A DNA stretch of 64,000 bases from Planococcus ruber (GTDB lineage Bacteria > Bacillota > Bacilli > Bacillales_A > Planococcaceae): contig NZ_JALHAG010000001.1 in NCBI RefSeq assembly GCF_022819085.1, positions 1,261,395 to 1,325,394 on the forward strand. The letters are read 5' to 3'. A model generated the notes under the pieces. The model did not search any database. It saw nothing but the letters and a program-made list of their open reading frames with translations, and was not told the DNA's origin. Shown here piece after piece: positions 8,277-17,990 of this stretch. The first letter of the stretch is position 1. The number at the start of each line of letters is the position of its first letter. The position numbers and the translations under genes were made by a program.

Positions 8277-9398
8277 TTGAAAATTACCAAAGCACATATC
8301 CACGCAGTTGAATTTCCATTAAAAGAACCGTTCATCATTTCCTACGCCACGTACCCGAACATGCCGGCGATCATCATCAAACTGGAAACGGATACAGGCC
8401 TCGTCGGCTACGGGGAAGCGGTGCCGGACGAGCATGTGACCGGCGAACAAGTGGCGGGGGCGTACGAAATTTTGCGCACCGTTTTGATTCCGCAGATTAT
8501 CGGGCAGAATCCATTTGATATTGAACACATCCATCACCTCATGAACGGCTCGATTGTCCGCAACCAGGCGGCGAAAGCGGCGATTGATATCGCTTGCTAC
8601 GACTTGATGGGGAAAGCGGCGAACCAGCCGGTCTACAATCTGATCGGCGGACGGGCGCATGAACAGCTTCAGTATCCCAAAGTCTTGAGCATCGAAGAGC
8701 CGGCTGTCATGGCGGAAAAAGCGAAGCTCGCCGTCGGCCAAGGCTTCAGCAGCCTGAAATTGAAAGTGGGCGGTGCAGATTCAGCCAAAGACATCGAGCG
8801 CATCTATGCCGTTCGCGAAGCGGTCGGAAAAGTGATGCCCATCCGCATCGATGTCAATCAAGGATGGAAAACGGTCGGGCATGCGGTCCAAGTGATCAAC
8901 CAGCTCGACGCAGCGCAGCTCACTTGGATCGAACAGCCGATCCGGATGGGCGAAATCCGCGGGTTAGCGGAAGTCCGCCGGAAAACCTCGACGCCAATCA
9001 TGGCGGATGAAAGCGTCCAGACGATGGAAGATGTACTTGAAATCATCCGGCTAGATGCAGCCGATTACATCAACATCAAATTAATGAAGTCCGGCGGCAT
9101 CTTCCCGGCGATCCAGATGGCGAAAGCGGCAGAAAGCGCCGGCATCATTACGCAAATCGGCTCGATGGTCGAATCTTCCGTAGGATCCGCAGCCGGCTAT
9201 CACGCAGTAATGGCGCGCCGCAACATCCAAAGCTCCGAGCTGACCGGCCCGCTTCTTTTCCAAGAAGAGATCGGCAACTTAAACTATCAATTGCCGAACG
9301 TCCATTTATCGGAAAAGGCCGGGCTTGGCATCGATATAGACGAAGCGCAATTGGAAAAGCTCACGATCGCTTCGTGCATAGTTGAAGGAGGTGCTTGA
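8277..9398 (+). CDS. Dipeptide epimerase (enolase superfamily, L-Ala-D/L-Glu epimerase-like)
   Basis: A 373-residue enolase-superfamily protein starting at TTG after an AAGGGGG ribosome site. The muconate-lactonizing-enzyme subgroup layout is clear: an N-terminal capping domain (about 1-125), then the barrel with the acid/base Lys in LKLKVGG (about 162), metal ligands Asp in RIDVNQG (about 190), Glu in WIEQPI (about 218) and Asp in ADES (about 243), and the opposite Lys in INIKLMKSGG (about 267). This Lys/Lys pattern is typical of dipeptide epimerases acting on L-Ala-D-Glu from peptidoglycan. The next gene starts 4 nt after the stop, so the pair is an operon that may recycle muropeptides. Confidence 0.85.
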   Translation: MKITKAHIHAVEFPLKEPFIISYATYPNMPAIIIKLETDTGLVGYGEAVPDEHVTGEQVAGAYEILRTVLIPQIIGQNPFDIEHIHHLMNGSIVRNQAAKAAIDIACYDLMGKAANQPVYNLIGGRAHEQLQYPKVLSIEEPAVMAEKAKLAVGQGFSSLKLKVGGADSAKDIERIYAVREAVGKVMPIRIDVNQGWKTVGHAVQVINQLDAAQLTWIEQPIRMGEIRGLAEVRRKTSTPIMADESVQTMEDVLEIIRLDAADYINIKLMKSGGIFPAIQMAKAAESAGIITQIGSMVESSVGSAAGYHAVMARRNIQSSELTGPLLFQEEIGNLNYQLPNVHLSEKAGLGIDIDEAQLEKLTIASCIVEGGA

Positions 9399-9401
9399 CC
9401 C

Positions 9402-10493
9402 ATGGGTCATGAAGCGAAAATTCTGGAATACTTCCACCACTTCCACACACATCCCGAAGTGAGCTGGAAAGAATTCGAGACCACGAAAAAATTGGCGGCA
9501 ATCATGGAAGAGCTCCAAATCGAGTACAAAATATTCGACGATGTCACCGGGTTGATTGCAGAAATCGGCCATGGACCGGACGTCATTGCTGTACGGGCAG
9601 ACATCGACGCACTTTGGCAGGAAGTGAAAGGGAAAGTGCAGGCCAACCATTCGTGCGGCCATGATGCGAATATGGCCATGGTGCTCGGTGCGCTTCTGTA
9701 TTTGAAAGAAGAAACCTTGACGAAACGTGTGCGTTTTATCTTCCAGCCGGCAGAAGAGCAAGGAAACGGATCGCTTGCGATGATTGAGCGAGGCGCCCTA
9801 GATGGCGTTTCGCATCTGTACGGCGTCCATCTGCGGCCGATCGAAGAATTGCCGTTCGGCCAAGTTGCGCCGGCCATCCATCACGGATCGGGCATTTTCC
9901 TGAAAGGGAAGATCAGCGGAAGCGATGCCCACGGGGCGCGGCCGCACCAAGGCCAAAATGCCATCGATGTGATTGCAGCGATCCATCAATTCATCAAAAC
10001 GATTTACTTTTCGCCGTTCGAATCGTATTCGGTGAAACTGACAAATGTTCAAGCAGGTGGAAACAGCCTCAATATCATTCCGGGAAATGCCACATTCGCA
10101 CTCGATGTCCGTTCTCAGTCGAACGAATTGATGGACGAACTCCGCAGCCGGATCGACAGCGGATTTGATTCGATTAAATCGCTTCATAACGTAGACTTGG
10201 AATGGGAGTGGACCGATTATACGCCGGCAGCAGAAGTGTCAGAAGACGCTAGACAACTGGCAGACAGTGCGATCCGTTCAGTGATCGGAGATGAACGCAC
10301 AGCCCCGCCGATTGAAACGACTGGAGCGGATGATTTCCATTTCTATACGATTAAAAAGCCGGAATTGAAAGCGGCCATGCTTGGAATCGGCGCGGACTTG
10401 AGCCCGGGGCTGCATCATCCGGATATGGCATTCAACCATGAAGCACTGGACATCGGTGCGCGCGTACTTGCTGAAACAATTAGAAGAACATAA
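9402..10493 (+). CDS. M20 family amidohydrolase, AmhX-like
   Basis: A 363-residue M20D amidohydrolase whose ribosome site (GAAGGAGG) lies inside the end of the epimerase gene. Motifs are AVRADIDALW, NHSCGHDANM (metal Cys/His), FQPAEEQGNGS (catalytic Glu) and a downstream GVHLRPI. The dimerisation domain covers roughly 165-275. Members remove acyl groups from amino acids or cleave small peptides and conjugates; the exact substrate is not evident. Coupling to a dipeptide epimerase suggests use of cell-wall-derived or other small peptides. No strong terminator follows. Confidence 0.85.
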   Translation: MGHEAKILEYFHHFHTHPEVSWKEFETTKKLAAIMEELQIEYKIFDDVTGLIAEIGHGPDVIAVRADIDALWQEVKGKVQANHSCGHDANMAMVLGALLYLKEETLTKRVRFIFQPAEEQGNGSLAMIERGALDGVSHLYGVHLRPIEELPFGQVAPAIHHGSGIFLKGKISGSDAHGARPHQGQNAIDVIAAIHQFIKTIYFSPFESYSVKLTNVQAGGNSLNIIPGNATFALDVRSQSNELMDELRSRIDSGFDSIKSLHNVDLEWEWTDYTPAAEVSEDARQLADSAIRSVIGDERTAPPIETTGADDFHFYTIKKPELKAAMLGIGADLSPGLHHPDMAFNHEALDIGARVLAETIRRT

Positions 10494-10626
10494 TTTATTT
10501 TTGTTAAAATAAAGGACTTTTTTAATATTTTGGTGTAAAAAGCATGTGAAAATGGGTATAGAAAGTGTATGAAGCCAAAATAAGCTATTTCCTGGGCAAT
10601 AACATCAAAGAAAGGGCGGTGCTCGA

Positions 10627-11661
10627 ATGAAAAAATATCTGTCAGCTGCCATTATCCTCTTCCTGTTTCTATTGCCAATGACGGTGAGTGCACATCATTT
10701 CACCGATTTATCGAAAAAGCATTGGGCTTATCATTCCGTACATACCTTAGCGGATTCCGGAATAATAACCGGCTATTCGAACGGGAATTTCAAACCGAGC
10801 CAGGAAATCACACGGGCGCAGGCGGCTATTGTATTGGCCAAAGCGTTGAAAATTGATGGAAAGACCAGCTTTAAAGCGAAATTTAAAGATGTGCCCACTT
10901 CCCATTATGCGTACAAACAGATTAATGCCTTAACGGAAAAAGGCGTCTTTTCGGATGCCGGTTCGTTTAACCCGGAAGCGCCATTGACACGGGCGCAAAT
11001 GGCGAAAATTCTTATCAAAGGCTTTGGCATCCAAGTGGATTCCAACCATTTGGAATCTTACCAGGACGTACCGAAAAATTATTGGGGGCATGATTACATC
11101 ATCACCATCGCCGAAGTCGGCATTTCTTACGGCGTAACGCGCACCACATTCCAGCCAGGAGCTTCGGTAACGCGAGCACAACTGGCGGCGTTTACGGAAC
11201 GGGCATTGAAATTCGACCAGCGTGTAAAAGACAAGTCCATTACGTATGATGCGAACTTGAAATTGTATTCCGGCATCAATTCAGTTGCTTTCGACACAAT
11301 CGCCATGGTCAATAAAGAACGGGCGAAAAAAGGATTGAAGATGGTTAAGGAAGATCCGGCGTTATCGAAAATCGCCCAATTGAAAGCGGAAGACATGGTC
11401 GACAATAGCTATTTCGCCCACGTATCCCCGCTTTACGGCAAACCTTCGGAAATGGCGGTGCATTTCGGCTATCCGACCAACCAGGTAGGGGAGAATATTG
11501 CGCTCGGCTACGCTTCTTCCCGTGAAACGATGGACGCCTGGATGGAATCGAAAGGCCATAAAGACAATATCCTGCTTCCAAGCTATACGTCGATTGGCGT
11601 GGGCTATGTGGAAGACGAAGACGGCATTCCGTATTGGGTTCACCTCTTCGCAATCAACTAA
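10627..11661 (+). CDS. SLH-anchored CAP/SCP-domain protein
   Basis: A 344-residue secreted protein. Residues 1-22 are a signal peptide. Three SLH modules follow (about 23-75, 80-135, 140-195), with ITGYSNGNFKP and ITRAQAA signatures in the first. The C-terminal 125 residues are a CAP domain: YFAHVSP, VGENIALGYAS and GHKDNILLPSY carry the conserved His/Glu/His positions, ending in YWVHLFAIN. SLH modules should hold it on pyruvylated SCWP. The function of bacterial CAP domains is not settled. It is monocistronic. Confidence 0.9.
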   Translation: MKKYLSAAIILFLFLLPMTVSAHHFTDLSKKHWAYHSVHTLADSGIITGYSNGNFKPSQEITRAQAAIVLAKALKIDGKTSFKAKFKDVPTSHYAYKQINALTEKGVFSDAGSFNPEAPLTRAQMAKILIKGFGIQVDSNHLESYQDVPKNYWGHDYIITIAEVGISYGVTRTTFQPGASVTRAQLAAFTERALKFDQRVKDKSITYDANLKLYSGINSVAFDTIAMVNKERAKKGLKMVKEDPALSKIAQLKAEDMVDNSYFAHVSPLYGKPSEMAVHFGYPTNQVGENIALGYASSRETMDAWMESKGHKDNILLPSYTSIGVGYVEDEDGIPYWVHLFAIN

Positions 11662-11697
11662 AGTGAGAAATCCTCTCTTACCAGAGGATTTTTTCAC
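11661..11697 (+). terminator. Intrinsic terminator after CAP gene
   Basis: AATCCTCT pairs with AGAGGATT and is followed by TTTT; the flanking AAGTGA/TCACTT extend the stem, so it may act in both directions. Confidence 0.85.
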
Positions 11698-11783
11698 TTT
11701 TACAAATACATAAGCAATCTGTTTCTCACTGGTATATTAGGGTATAGATAGATATTTACAAAATGAACAAGAGGAGATTAAAT

Positions 11784-13196
11784 ATGGATGCATTGATTGA
11801 TGGCTTAAACTGGATTGTCAATGAAGGCAATGATTTATTATGGACGTACATACTGATTGCGCTTTTGCTCGGGCTTGGCGTTTACTTCACCATCCGCACA
11901 AAATTTGTGCAGATTCGCCTGTTCGGAGAAATGTTCCGTGTTATCACAGAGAAAAAAGACGGCGACAGTGGAGTCTCCGCATTCCAGGCCTTTACGATTT
12001 CCACGGCTTCCCGCGTCGGGACCGGGAATATCACGGGCGTCGCATTAGCGATTGCCATCGGTGGGCCGGGAGCTGTTTTCTGGATGTGGATCGTCGCTTT
12101 GATCGGGATGGCGACCGCTTTTGTAGAAAGTACGTTAGCGCAAGTCTACAAAATTAAAGACGGCGACCAATTCCGCGGCGGCCCAGCCTACTATATGCAA
12201 ATGGCGCTCGGCAACCGTAAACTTGGCATTATTTTTGCTATTCTTTTAACTTTGGCATTTGGATTCATCTTTAATTCGGTCCAGTCCAATACGATTGCCG
12301 AATCATTTGGGGATGTTTTCAACATTCCGAATTGGACGGTCGGCATCGCTTTGGTTATCCTGGCTGCTTTGGTCATTTTCGGTGGAGTGAAGCGAATTGC
12401 GAGCGTCACCCAAGTATTGGTTCCAGTCATGGCGATTCTTTATATTTTGGTTGCGCTATACGTCATCATTATGAACGTCACTGAAATCCCAGCGGTCTTT
12501 TCATTGATTGTGAAAAGTGCATTTGGGCTTGAAGAAGCGGCAGGCGGGGCAATCGGCATCGCCATCATGCAAGGCGTACGCCGCGGCTTGTTCTCCAACG
12601 AAGCCGGGATGGGATCCGTTCCGAACGCGGCAGCATCTGCCAACGTTTCGCATCCCGCGAAGCAAGGGCTTGTGCAAAGCCTCGGCGTATTTTTCGATAC
12701 GATTGTGATTTGTTCAGCGACTGCCTTTATCATCATTTTGGCGGGCGTCTATAAAACAGGAGAACAGGAAGGCATCCTGTTGACCCAAGCCTCACTTAAC
12801 GTGCATGTTGGCGATTGGGCGCCTTACTTCTTAGCTGGAGCGATTCTATTCTTTGCCTTCAGTTCGATCATTGGGAACTATTATTACGGCGAGACCAATA
12901 TCGAATTCATCAATGCACATAAAAATTGGCTGACCGCATACCGTGTCGGCGTTTTGGCCATGGTGATGTTCGGTGCATTGGCGAAAGTCGAATTGGTTTG
13001 GAATATGGCCGATCTGTTCATGGGCCTCATGGCTGTGCTTAACTTGACGGTCATTGCGATTCTCGGGAAGACGGCGTTCAAAGTGCTTCACGACTATACC
13101 GATCAACGGAAAGCCGGCAAGAATCCGGAATTCTTTGCGAAAAATATTCCCGGCTTGAAGAACACCGAATGCTGGGGAGAACATCACCGGGATTAA
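11784..13196 (+). CDS. Alanine/glycine:cation symporter (AGCS family)
   Basis: The start is set at ATG 11784 because GAGGAG lies 7 nt upstream. An in-frame ATG at 11763 has no ribosome site. The product is 470 residues with about 11 membrane segments. Family signatures include STASRVGTGNITGVA, GPGAVFWMWIVALIGM and LFSNEAGMGSVPNAAA. AGCS proteins import alanine or glycine with sodium or protons, as AlsT does in Bacillus. It stands between SLH genes but has its own terminator; no functional link is visible. Confidence 0.88.
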   Translation: MDALIDGLNWIVNEGNDLLWTYILIALLLGLGVYFTIRTKFVQIRLFGEMFRVITEKKDGDSGVSAFQAFTISTASRVGTGNITGVALAIAIGGPGAVFWMWIVALIGMATAFVESTLAQVYKIKDGDQFRGGPAYYMQMALGNRKLGIIFAILLTLAFGFIFNSVQSNTIAESFGDVFNIPNWTVGIALVILAALVIFGGVKRIASVTQVLVPVMAILYILVALYVIIMNVTEIPAVFSLIVKSAFGLEEAAGGAIGIAIMQGVRRGLFSNEAGMGSVPNAAASANVSHPAKQGLVQSLGVFFDTIVICSATAFIIILAGVYKTGEQEGILLTQASLNVHVGDWAPYFLAGAILFFAFSSIIGNYYYGETNIEFINAHKNWLTAYRVGVLAMVMFGALAKVELVWNMADLFMGLMAVLNLTVIAILGKTAFKVLHDYTDQRKAGKNPEFFAKNIPGLKNTECWGEHHRD

Positions 13197-13215
13197 TTGA
13201 GAATTTAAATAGGAG

Positions 13216-13244
13216 CACATCTGCGATTGCAGATGTGTTTTTTT
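13216..13244 (+). terminator. Intrinsic terminator after symporter gene
   Basis: A perfect 9-bp stem, CACATCTGC/GCAGATGTG, with a GATT loop and a run of seven T residues. Confidence 0.92.
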
Positions 13245-13279
13245 GCGGGAAAAAATGTAAAAAACGGTGCGGCAAATGA

Positions 13280-13285
13280 TACAAT
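13280..13285 (+). promoter_or_regulatory. Candidate -10 box (TACAAT) for a leaderless VanZ-family mRNA
   Basis: TACAAT ends 6 nt before the ATG at 13292, so transcription from it would start at or next to the start codon. No ribosome site precedes that ATG, which fits a leaderless transcript. No convincing -35 box is seen. Confidence 0.35.
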
Positions 13286-13291
13286 TTGCAT

Positions 13292-13768
13292 ATGAAAAAA
13301 ATAATAATCGTTCTTGCCTTATTTATCGTGTTATTTATCTCTTCAAGCCAAACCTATGAGCAGCAATCATTAATACCGGCGCTTGAAAAATATTTTCCGT
13401 CCATGCCGTTTTATTCCACACTCAGTACTCTCGAACTTACGTATTGGGGAAGCGTAATTTCCATTGAAGAAAGGGGCTATTATTTATTTATCGAATTCTT
13501 TATCCGAAAAGGGGCGCATGTGGCGATCTTCGGCCTGATTGCATTAGCCATTGCCAGCTTCCTGCCGAAAAAATTGGCGTGGCTCGCTTTGCCGATAACA
13601 GCTTTCATCGCCGTTTTGGATGAGCTGCATCAAGCGGTGACCGGAGGCAGAAGCCCGATGGCCGCCGATGTTCTTCTTGACACAGTAGGCGCCCTCCTCG
13701 CATTAAGCTGCCTGTTTTTATTCCGGAAAATAAAAGCTAGGAGAAAAGAACAACATTCTCTGTTGTAA
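13292..13768 (+). CDS. VanZ family membrane protein
   Basis: About 158 residues from the ATG at 13292 (an in-frame TTG lies two codons earlier). Hydrophobic segments occur at the N-terminus and at about 75-95, 97-115 and 130-150. The FIRKGAHVAIFGLIALA and VLDELHQ motifs are typical of the VanZ-like family, named for a teicoplanin-resistance protein; most members have no proven function. No Shine-Dalgarno sequence is visible. Confidence 0.8.
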   Translation: MKKIIIVLALFIVLFISSSQTYEQQSLIPALEKYFPSMPFYSTLSTLELTYWGSVISIEERGYYLFIEFFIRKGAHVAIFGLIALAIASFLPKKLAWLALPITAFIAVLDELHQAVTGGRSPMAADVLLDTVGALLALSCLFLFRKIKARRKEQHSLL

Positions 13769-13866
13769 GATTGTAAAAATTACGCAAATTCTATAGAACG
13801 TAAGTCACAAATTTGGTAAAGTAGAGATGCATGAGAAAACCCATTCCCTAAGGAGGAAAAGAACAC

Positions 13867-16053
13867 ATGACAAATGTCTTGAAAAACAAAAAGTTTGTCG
13901 CTTCAGCAGTAGCGATCGCGGCAGTGGCAACAGCAGTTTCACCAGCATCAGCAGCAGAGATGAAATTTACTGATGTGCCGGATCGTTATACAGAAGCCGT
14001 TCAATTTTTGTTTGATCTCGGAATCGTAAAAGGTGAAACAGCAACGACGTATGGTACACATCACAGTGTGAAGCGCCAAGATGCGGCAGTCATGATTGCC
14101 AGCGCACTCGGCTACACTTCAAGCGGCAAGTATGCAGATTCTGGGTTTACGGACGTTCCAGCTAGCGCGAAATGGGCAGTGGATGCATTGGCGGAAAAAG
14201 GATTCATCGACGGGAAATCGGCGAAACGCTTTGGCGCCAGCGATCCATTGACACGCAACGAAACAGCAAAAATCCTGGCAACTGCAGCAGGGTTGGACAT
14301 CAACGATGATTTGAAGAAAACGCAATTTACAGATGTTAACGAGCGTTTTGCGAAATATGTAGACGCTTTAGTGAAAAATAAACTGGCAGTCGGCAAGACG
14401 GCTACTCAATTCGGAGCAGGCGCTCCTGTAACACGCGGTGAAGCTGCTCTTTTCCTTCACCGTACAGCGAAATTCCTTTTGGAAGATGATACATTCTCAC
14501 TATCATTGATGCACCTGAACGATACGCATGCCCATTTGGATGATGCAGCAAAATTAGTAACGGCTACGAAAGAATTCCGCGCAGAAAACCCGAACTCCCT
14601 ATTGCTTCATGCGGGGGACGTGTTCTCTGGAACGCTTTACTTCAATGAATACAAAGGAAAAGCGGATGCTGAATTAATGAACTTGATGAACTTCGATGCC
14701 ATGACATTCGGGAACCATGAATTCGACTTAGGTTCATCTCCTGAAGGCCATAAAGCATTGCAGGAATTCGTGAAAGCAGCGAACTTCCCGTTCGTTTCAG
14801 CAAACGTGGACTTCTCGAAAGATCCATTATTCGATGGTTTATTCCAAACAAAAATTTCTTCTGCACCTGAAAAAGCGAATATCTACACGGGCATCGTCAA
14901 AGAAGTAAATGGCGAAAAAGTGGGGATTTTCGGTTTGACAACGAAAGAAACAGAAGACATCGCAAGCCCGGAACTGGTTTCGTTTGATGAAGACTACATC
15001 AAAGAAGCGCAGGACATGGTCAACGAATTTGAAAAAATGGGCGTCAACAAAGTCATCGCTTTAACGCATATTGGCTATGACGACAACCCGACCATAGACA
15101 ACGATTTGGAATTGGCAAAAGCGGTCCAAGGGATTGATGTCATCGTCGGCGGACACAGCCATACGAAATTGGCTGAACCGGTAGTTGCAGGCGCTAAAGA
15201 TGAACCGACTGTAATTGTTCAAACTGGCCAATACGGCGAAAACTTAGGGACATTGGATGTTAAGTTCGATGACGAAGGCGTTGTCGTGAGCCATGACGGA
15301 GAATTGATCGAAGTCGGCAAATTGGCTGAAGACGAAGCGGCATTAAAAGTATTGACGCCATATAAAGAAGGCGTGAAGAAAGTTTCTGAAACTGAAACAA
15401 AAGCGACGGCAACAGCAGCTCTTGAAACGCCGCGTACGGGTGAAAACCCAGCAGCACCAAGCGTTCGCAAAAACGAAACAGCTCTTGGAAACATCATTAC
15501 AGACGGTATGTTAACGAAAGCGAAAACATACAACAAAGATGTCGTCATGGCATTCCAGAACGGCGGCGGAATCCGTGCAGGCATTGATGCTGGCCCGATC
15601 ACAGTTGGTGAAATCATCACAGTTCTTCCATTCGGCAACACATTGGCTACAATGAAAGTGACGGGTGCAGAATTGAAAGATGCATTTGAAACAAGTGTTG
15701 GCCAATATCCGAAAGAAAACGGCGGATTCCTGCACGTATCTGGAGCAGAAGTGAAATTCGATTCTTCGAAACCAGCAGGCGAACGCATCGTTTCGATCTC
15801 ATTGAAAAATGCGGACGGTACATTGACAGCTATTGCAGATGCTACAACTTATACAGTTGCAACAAATGCTTTCACTGCGAAAGGCGGCGACGGCTTCGAT
15901 GGTTTTGCAAAAGCATATGAAGAAGGGCGCGTAACCGATCTAGGCCTTTCAGATTGGGAGAACTTAAGAGAAGAATTGGAAAGAATCGGCACGGTTACAC
16001 CAAAAACAGAAGGCCGCATTGTGGATGTAAATCCAGCAGCTGCAGCAAATTAA
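13867..16053 (+). CDS. SLH-anchored 5'-nucleotidase / cyclic phosphodiesterase
   Basis: A 728-residue secreted enzyme with an AAGGAGG ribosome site. Residues 1-30 are a signal peptide and about 31-205 are three SLH modules. The metallophosphatase domain (about 213-450) shows LNDTHAH, HAGDVFSG, FGNHEFDLG, THIGYDDN and GGHSHTK metal and phosphate-binding motifs. The 5'-nucleotidase C-terminal domain (about 480-715) contains FQNGGGIRAG and the substrate-binding NAFTAKGGDGF. It should hydrolyse extracellular nucleotides to nucleosides and phosphate at the cell surface. With the nucleases at 47-53 kb it could form a nucleic-acid scavenging route. SLH at the N-terminus differs from the C-terminal SLH in several neighbours. 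Confidence 0.93.
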   Translation: MTNVLKNKKFVASAVAIAAVATAVSPASAAEMKFTDVPDRYTEAVQFLFDLGIVKGETATTYGTHHSVKRQDAAVMIASALGYTSSGKYADSGFTDVPASAKWAVDALAEKGFIDGKSAKRFGASDPLTRNETAKILATAAGLDINDDLKKTQFTDVNERFAKYVDALVKNKLAVGKTATQFGAGAPVTRGEAALFLHRTAKFLLEDDTFSLSLMHLNDTHAHLDDAAKLVTATKEFRAENPNSLLLHAGDVFSGTLYFNEYKGKADAELMNLMNFDAMTFGNHEFDLGSSPEGHKALQEFVKAANFPFVSANVDFSKDPLFDGLFQTKISSAPEKANIYTGIVKEVNGEKVGIFGLTTKETEDIASPELVSFDEDYIKEAQDMVNEFEKMGVNKVIALTHIGYDDNPTIDNDLELAKAVQGIDVIVGGHSHTKLAEPVVAGAKDEPTVIVQTGQYGENLGTLDVKFDDEGVVVSHDGELIEVGKLAEDEAALKVLTPYKEGVKKVSETETKATATAALETPRTGENPAAPSVRKNETALGNIITDGMLTKAKTYNKDVVMAFQNGGGIRAGIDAGPITVGEIITVLPFGNTLATMKVTGAELKDAFETSVGQYPKENGGFLHVSGAEVKFDSSKPAGERIVSISLKNADGTLTAIADATTYTVATNAFTAKGGDGFDGFAKAYEEGRVTDLGLSDWENLREELERIGTVTPKTEGRIVDVNPAAAAN

Positions 16054-16112
16054 TTCCCTTCAATTATTTGTAAAAGTTTAATTGAGGAGATATGAAGAAA
16101 TTAATAAAATCA

Positions 16113-16150
16113 AAAGCCCGACCTCAATACGAGGTTGGGCTTTACTTCTT
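16113..16150 (+). terminator. Intrinsic terminator after nucleotidase gene
   Basis: AAAGCCCGACCTC pairs with GAGGTTGGGCTTT across an AATAC loop, then a T-rich tract. Confidence 0.9.
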
Positions 16151-16275
16151 TTTACCTACACGAACTAGCTAAAAGACAGGTCTAAATGGCGAATTAGACC
16201 AAATGATACATAGAAATTTTCAATAAATTGGGTTAAGGTATGTGAAGAGAACTAAACCCTAGGAGGAAATGAGAT

Positions 16276-17742
16276 TTGAAAAAATGGATTATGATGCTAT
16301 GTTTTGCATTAATTGCCTCAATAATCGTCCCACAAAGCCCAGCGAATGCCAGTACAAATTTTAAAGACATCGGAGACACGCATCGTGCAAAAGCGGAGAT
16401 CACCTTCTTGGTGGAAAAAGGGTTTGTCAATGGTGTTTCGAACACTCATTTCGTACCAAGCAGACAAGTTACCCGAGCAGAAGCGGCAGCGATGCTTGGC
16501 CGTTCACTCGGATTGAACGGAACGAAACAAAACACGGAATTCAGTGATGTCGGCGCCGGCAACTTTGCATCGGGCTACATCAAAGAAATGGTGAAAAAAG
16601 GCGTTATTTCAGGTTATCCTGATGGCACATTCAAACCGAATACGGTATTAAAACGCGGAGAAATGGCTGTCTTGATTAACAAAGCTTTCGGTTTTGGTGG
16701 AACTAGCCTTTCGGGAGCTGCAACAAACTTGATGAATAAAGGAATTGCGCAAGGATTCCCGGATGGCACATTCGGAACGGAAGCAACGATCATCCGTGCT
16801 GACTTTGCCGTATTCTTGGCACGCAGCTTGAACGAAAGCTTCCGCGTGAAGCCAGGCGAGGTTTCATTTAGCACAACGATGTACGTTAACACCGGTTCAG
16901 ATACGTTGAACATGCGTTCAGCACCAAGCAACTCCGGCAAAGTCATCAGTAAATTGAAGAGCGGAACGGCTGTAGGCGTTGGCACTTCATCTAACGGCTG
17001 GTCAAACATCCGTGTAAATGGCGTAGTCGGCTACGTGGCGACAAGCTATCTTTCTACAACCAAACCGGGATCTGTACTTCCAAGCCCGGCACCGATCGGC
17101 GGCAGCGATTTGACGGTCATTCTTGACCCAGGCCACGGCAAGCAGGATTCCGGCGGCATCGGCAATGGCTATATGGAAAAGAACGTCGTATTGAATATTG
17201 GACTTCATACAAAATCGTATTTTGATAAAACACCGATCAATGTGAAAATGACACGTACAAGCGATACATTTATGGAATTGAGAGACCGTGCAAAATTCGC
17301 TTCGAAAAATAACGGAGATATTTTCGTCAGCCTGCATACAAACGCATTTAACGGAACAGCGAACGGCCAGGAAACGTATTATTACGCAAAAACGGCTGCA
17401 ACTAATCCAAACGTGAAACAGTCTCGCGCTTTAGCGATCTATTTGCAGAACCGCATGATGGAAGCTTGGCCAACACTAAGAAACCGCGGCGTTAACCCGA
17501 ACAACAGCGCTGGCAACTATGCGGTTCTTCGTGAAAATACCGTTCCGGCTGCACTAGTGGAAATGGGCTTCATCGACAACTCAACGGATATTAAATACAT
17601 CGGCTCAGAAGCAGAACGCAAGAAAATGGGGAGAGCCTTATTCCTTGGAACACTTGATTACTTCTATAACTATGAAGGGCGTACCGATATCCTTCCTTAC
17701 TACAGCACAGTAAGCGGATCTCCAGCCAAAAAACTTCATTAA
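16276..17742 (+). CDS. SLH-anchored N-acetylmuramoyl-L-alanine amidase
   Basis: A 488-residue secreted hydrolase starting at TTG with an AGGAGGAAAT site. The order is signal peptide (1-25), three SLH modules (about 26-190), one SH3b module (about 200-258, with TLNMRSAPS and VNGVVGYVA) and an Amidase_3 catalytic domain (about 275-470). The latter shows the zinc-ligand sequence LDPGHGKQDSGG, the Glu in MEKNVVLNIG, SLHTNAF and VEMGFIDN. It cleaves the amide bond between MurNAc and the stem peptide. It probably trims wall at division or during surface turnover. Confidence 0.93.
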   Translation: MKKWIMMLCFALIASIIVPQSPANASTNFKDIGDTHRAKAEITFLVEKGFVNGVSNTHFVPSRQVTRAEAAAMLGRSLGLNGTKQNTEFSDVGAGNFASGYIKEMVKKGVISGYPDGTFKPNTVLKRGEMAVLINKAFGFGGTSLSGAATNLMNKGIAQGFPDGTFGTEATIIRADFAVFLARSLNESFRVKPGEVSFSTTMYVNTGSDTLNMRSAPSNSGKVISKLKSGTAVGVGTSSNGWSNIRVNGVVGYVATSYLSTTKPGSVLPSPAPIGGSDLTVILDPGHGKQDSGGIGNGYMEKNVVLNIGLHTKSYFDKTPINVKMTRTSDTFMELRDRAKFASKNNGDIFVSLHTNAFNGTANGQETYYYAKTAATNPNVKQSRALAIYLQNRMMEAWPTLRNRGVNPNNSAGNYAVLRENTVPAALVEMGFIDNSTDIKYIGSEAERKKMGRALFLGTLDYFYNYEGRTDILPYYSTVSGSPAKKLH

Positions 17743-17748
17743 TCCTTC

Positions 17749-17783
17749 AATTCCGCCAGGCAGCTGCCAGGCGGAATTTTTAT
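17749..17783 (+). terminator. Intrinsic terminator after amidase gene
   Basis: The stem AATTCCGCC/GGCGGAATT has a 12-nt loop and is followed by a T-rich tract. Confidence 0.88.
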
Positions 17784-17810
17784 TTCCCTCTATTCACCTT
17801 GCCATTTCTC

Positions 17811-17827
17811 TAGTTCTAATCGAACTA
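17811..17827. promoter_or_regulatory. Inverted repeat TAGTTC-N5-GAACTA, possible operator
   Basis: Perfect 6-bp arms with a 5-nt spacer, 164 nt upstream of the subtilase start. A related palindrome, AGAACTAGTTCT, lies at 21455-21466 upstream of the glucosaminidase gene. No regulator is assigned. Confidence 0.3.
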
Positions 17828-17990
17828 TCCAGCTGTCTCAAATACCCACGAAAATAGCAAAAGCTAGTTTTTTATTTTAAATTAATAATATTAATGTTAA
17901 AAAAATACGTTTTTCGATCTTTTGTCCGGTTTTTTAAAATCCCGCTTAGGGTATCATGAGAAATATACTGAGAAAAGAGGGATCGTCACC

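Noticed and set aside
9402..9877. Long minus-strand frames opposite the M20 amidohydrolase and other GC-rich genes
   Set aside because: They are shadow frames from GC-rich third positions, without ribosome sites or recognisable domains.
17922..17990. Upstream extension of the subtilase by 23 residues
   Set aside because: It would bury the signal peptide behind charged residues and has no ribosome site; the ATG at 17991 is clearly better.
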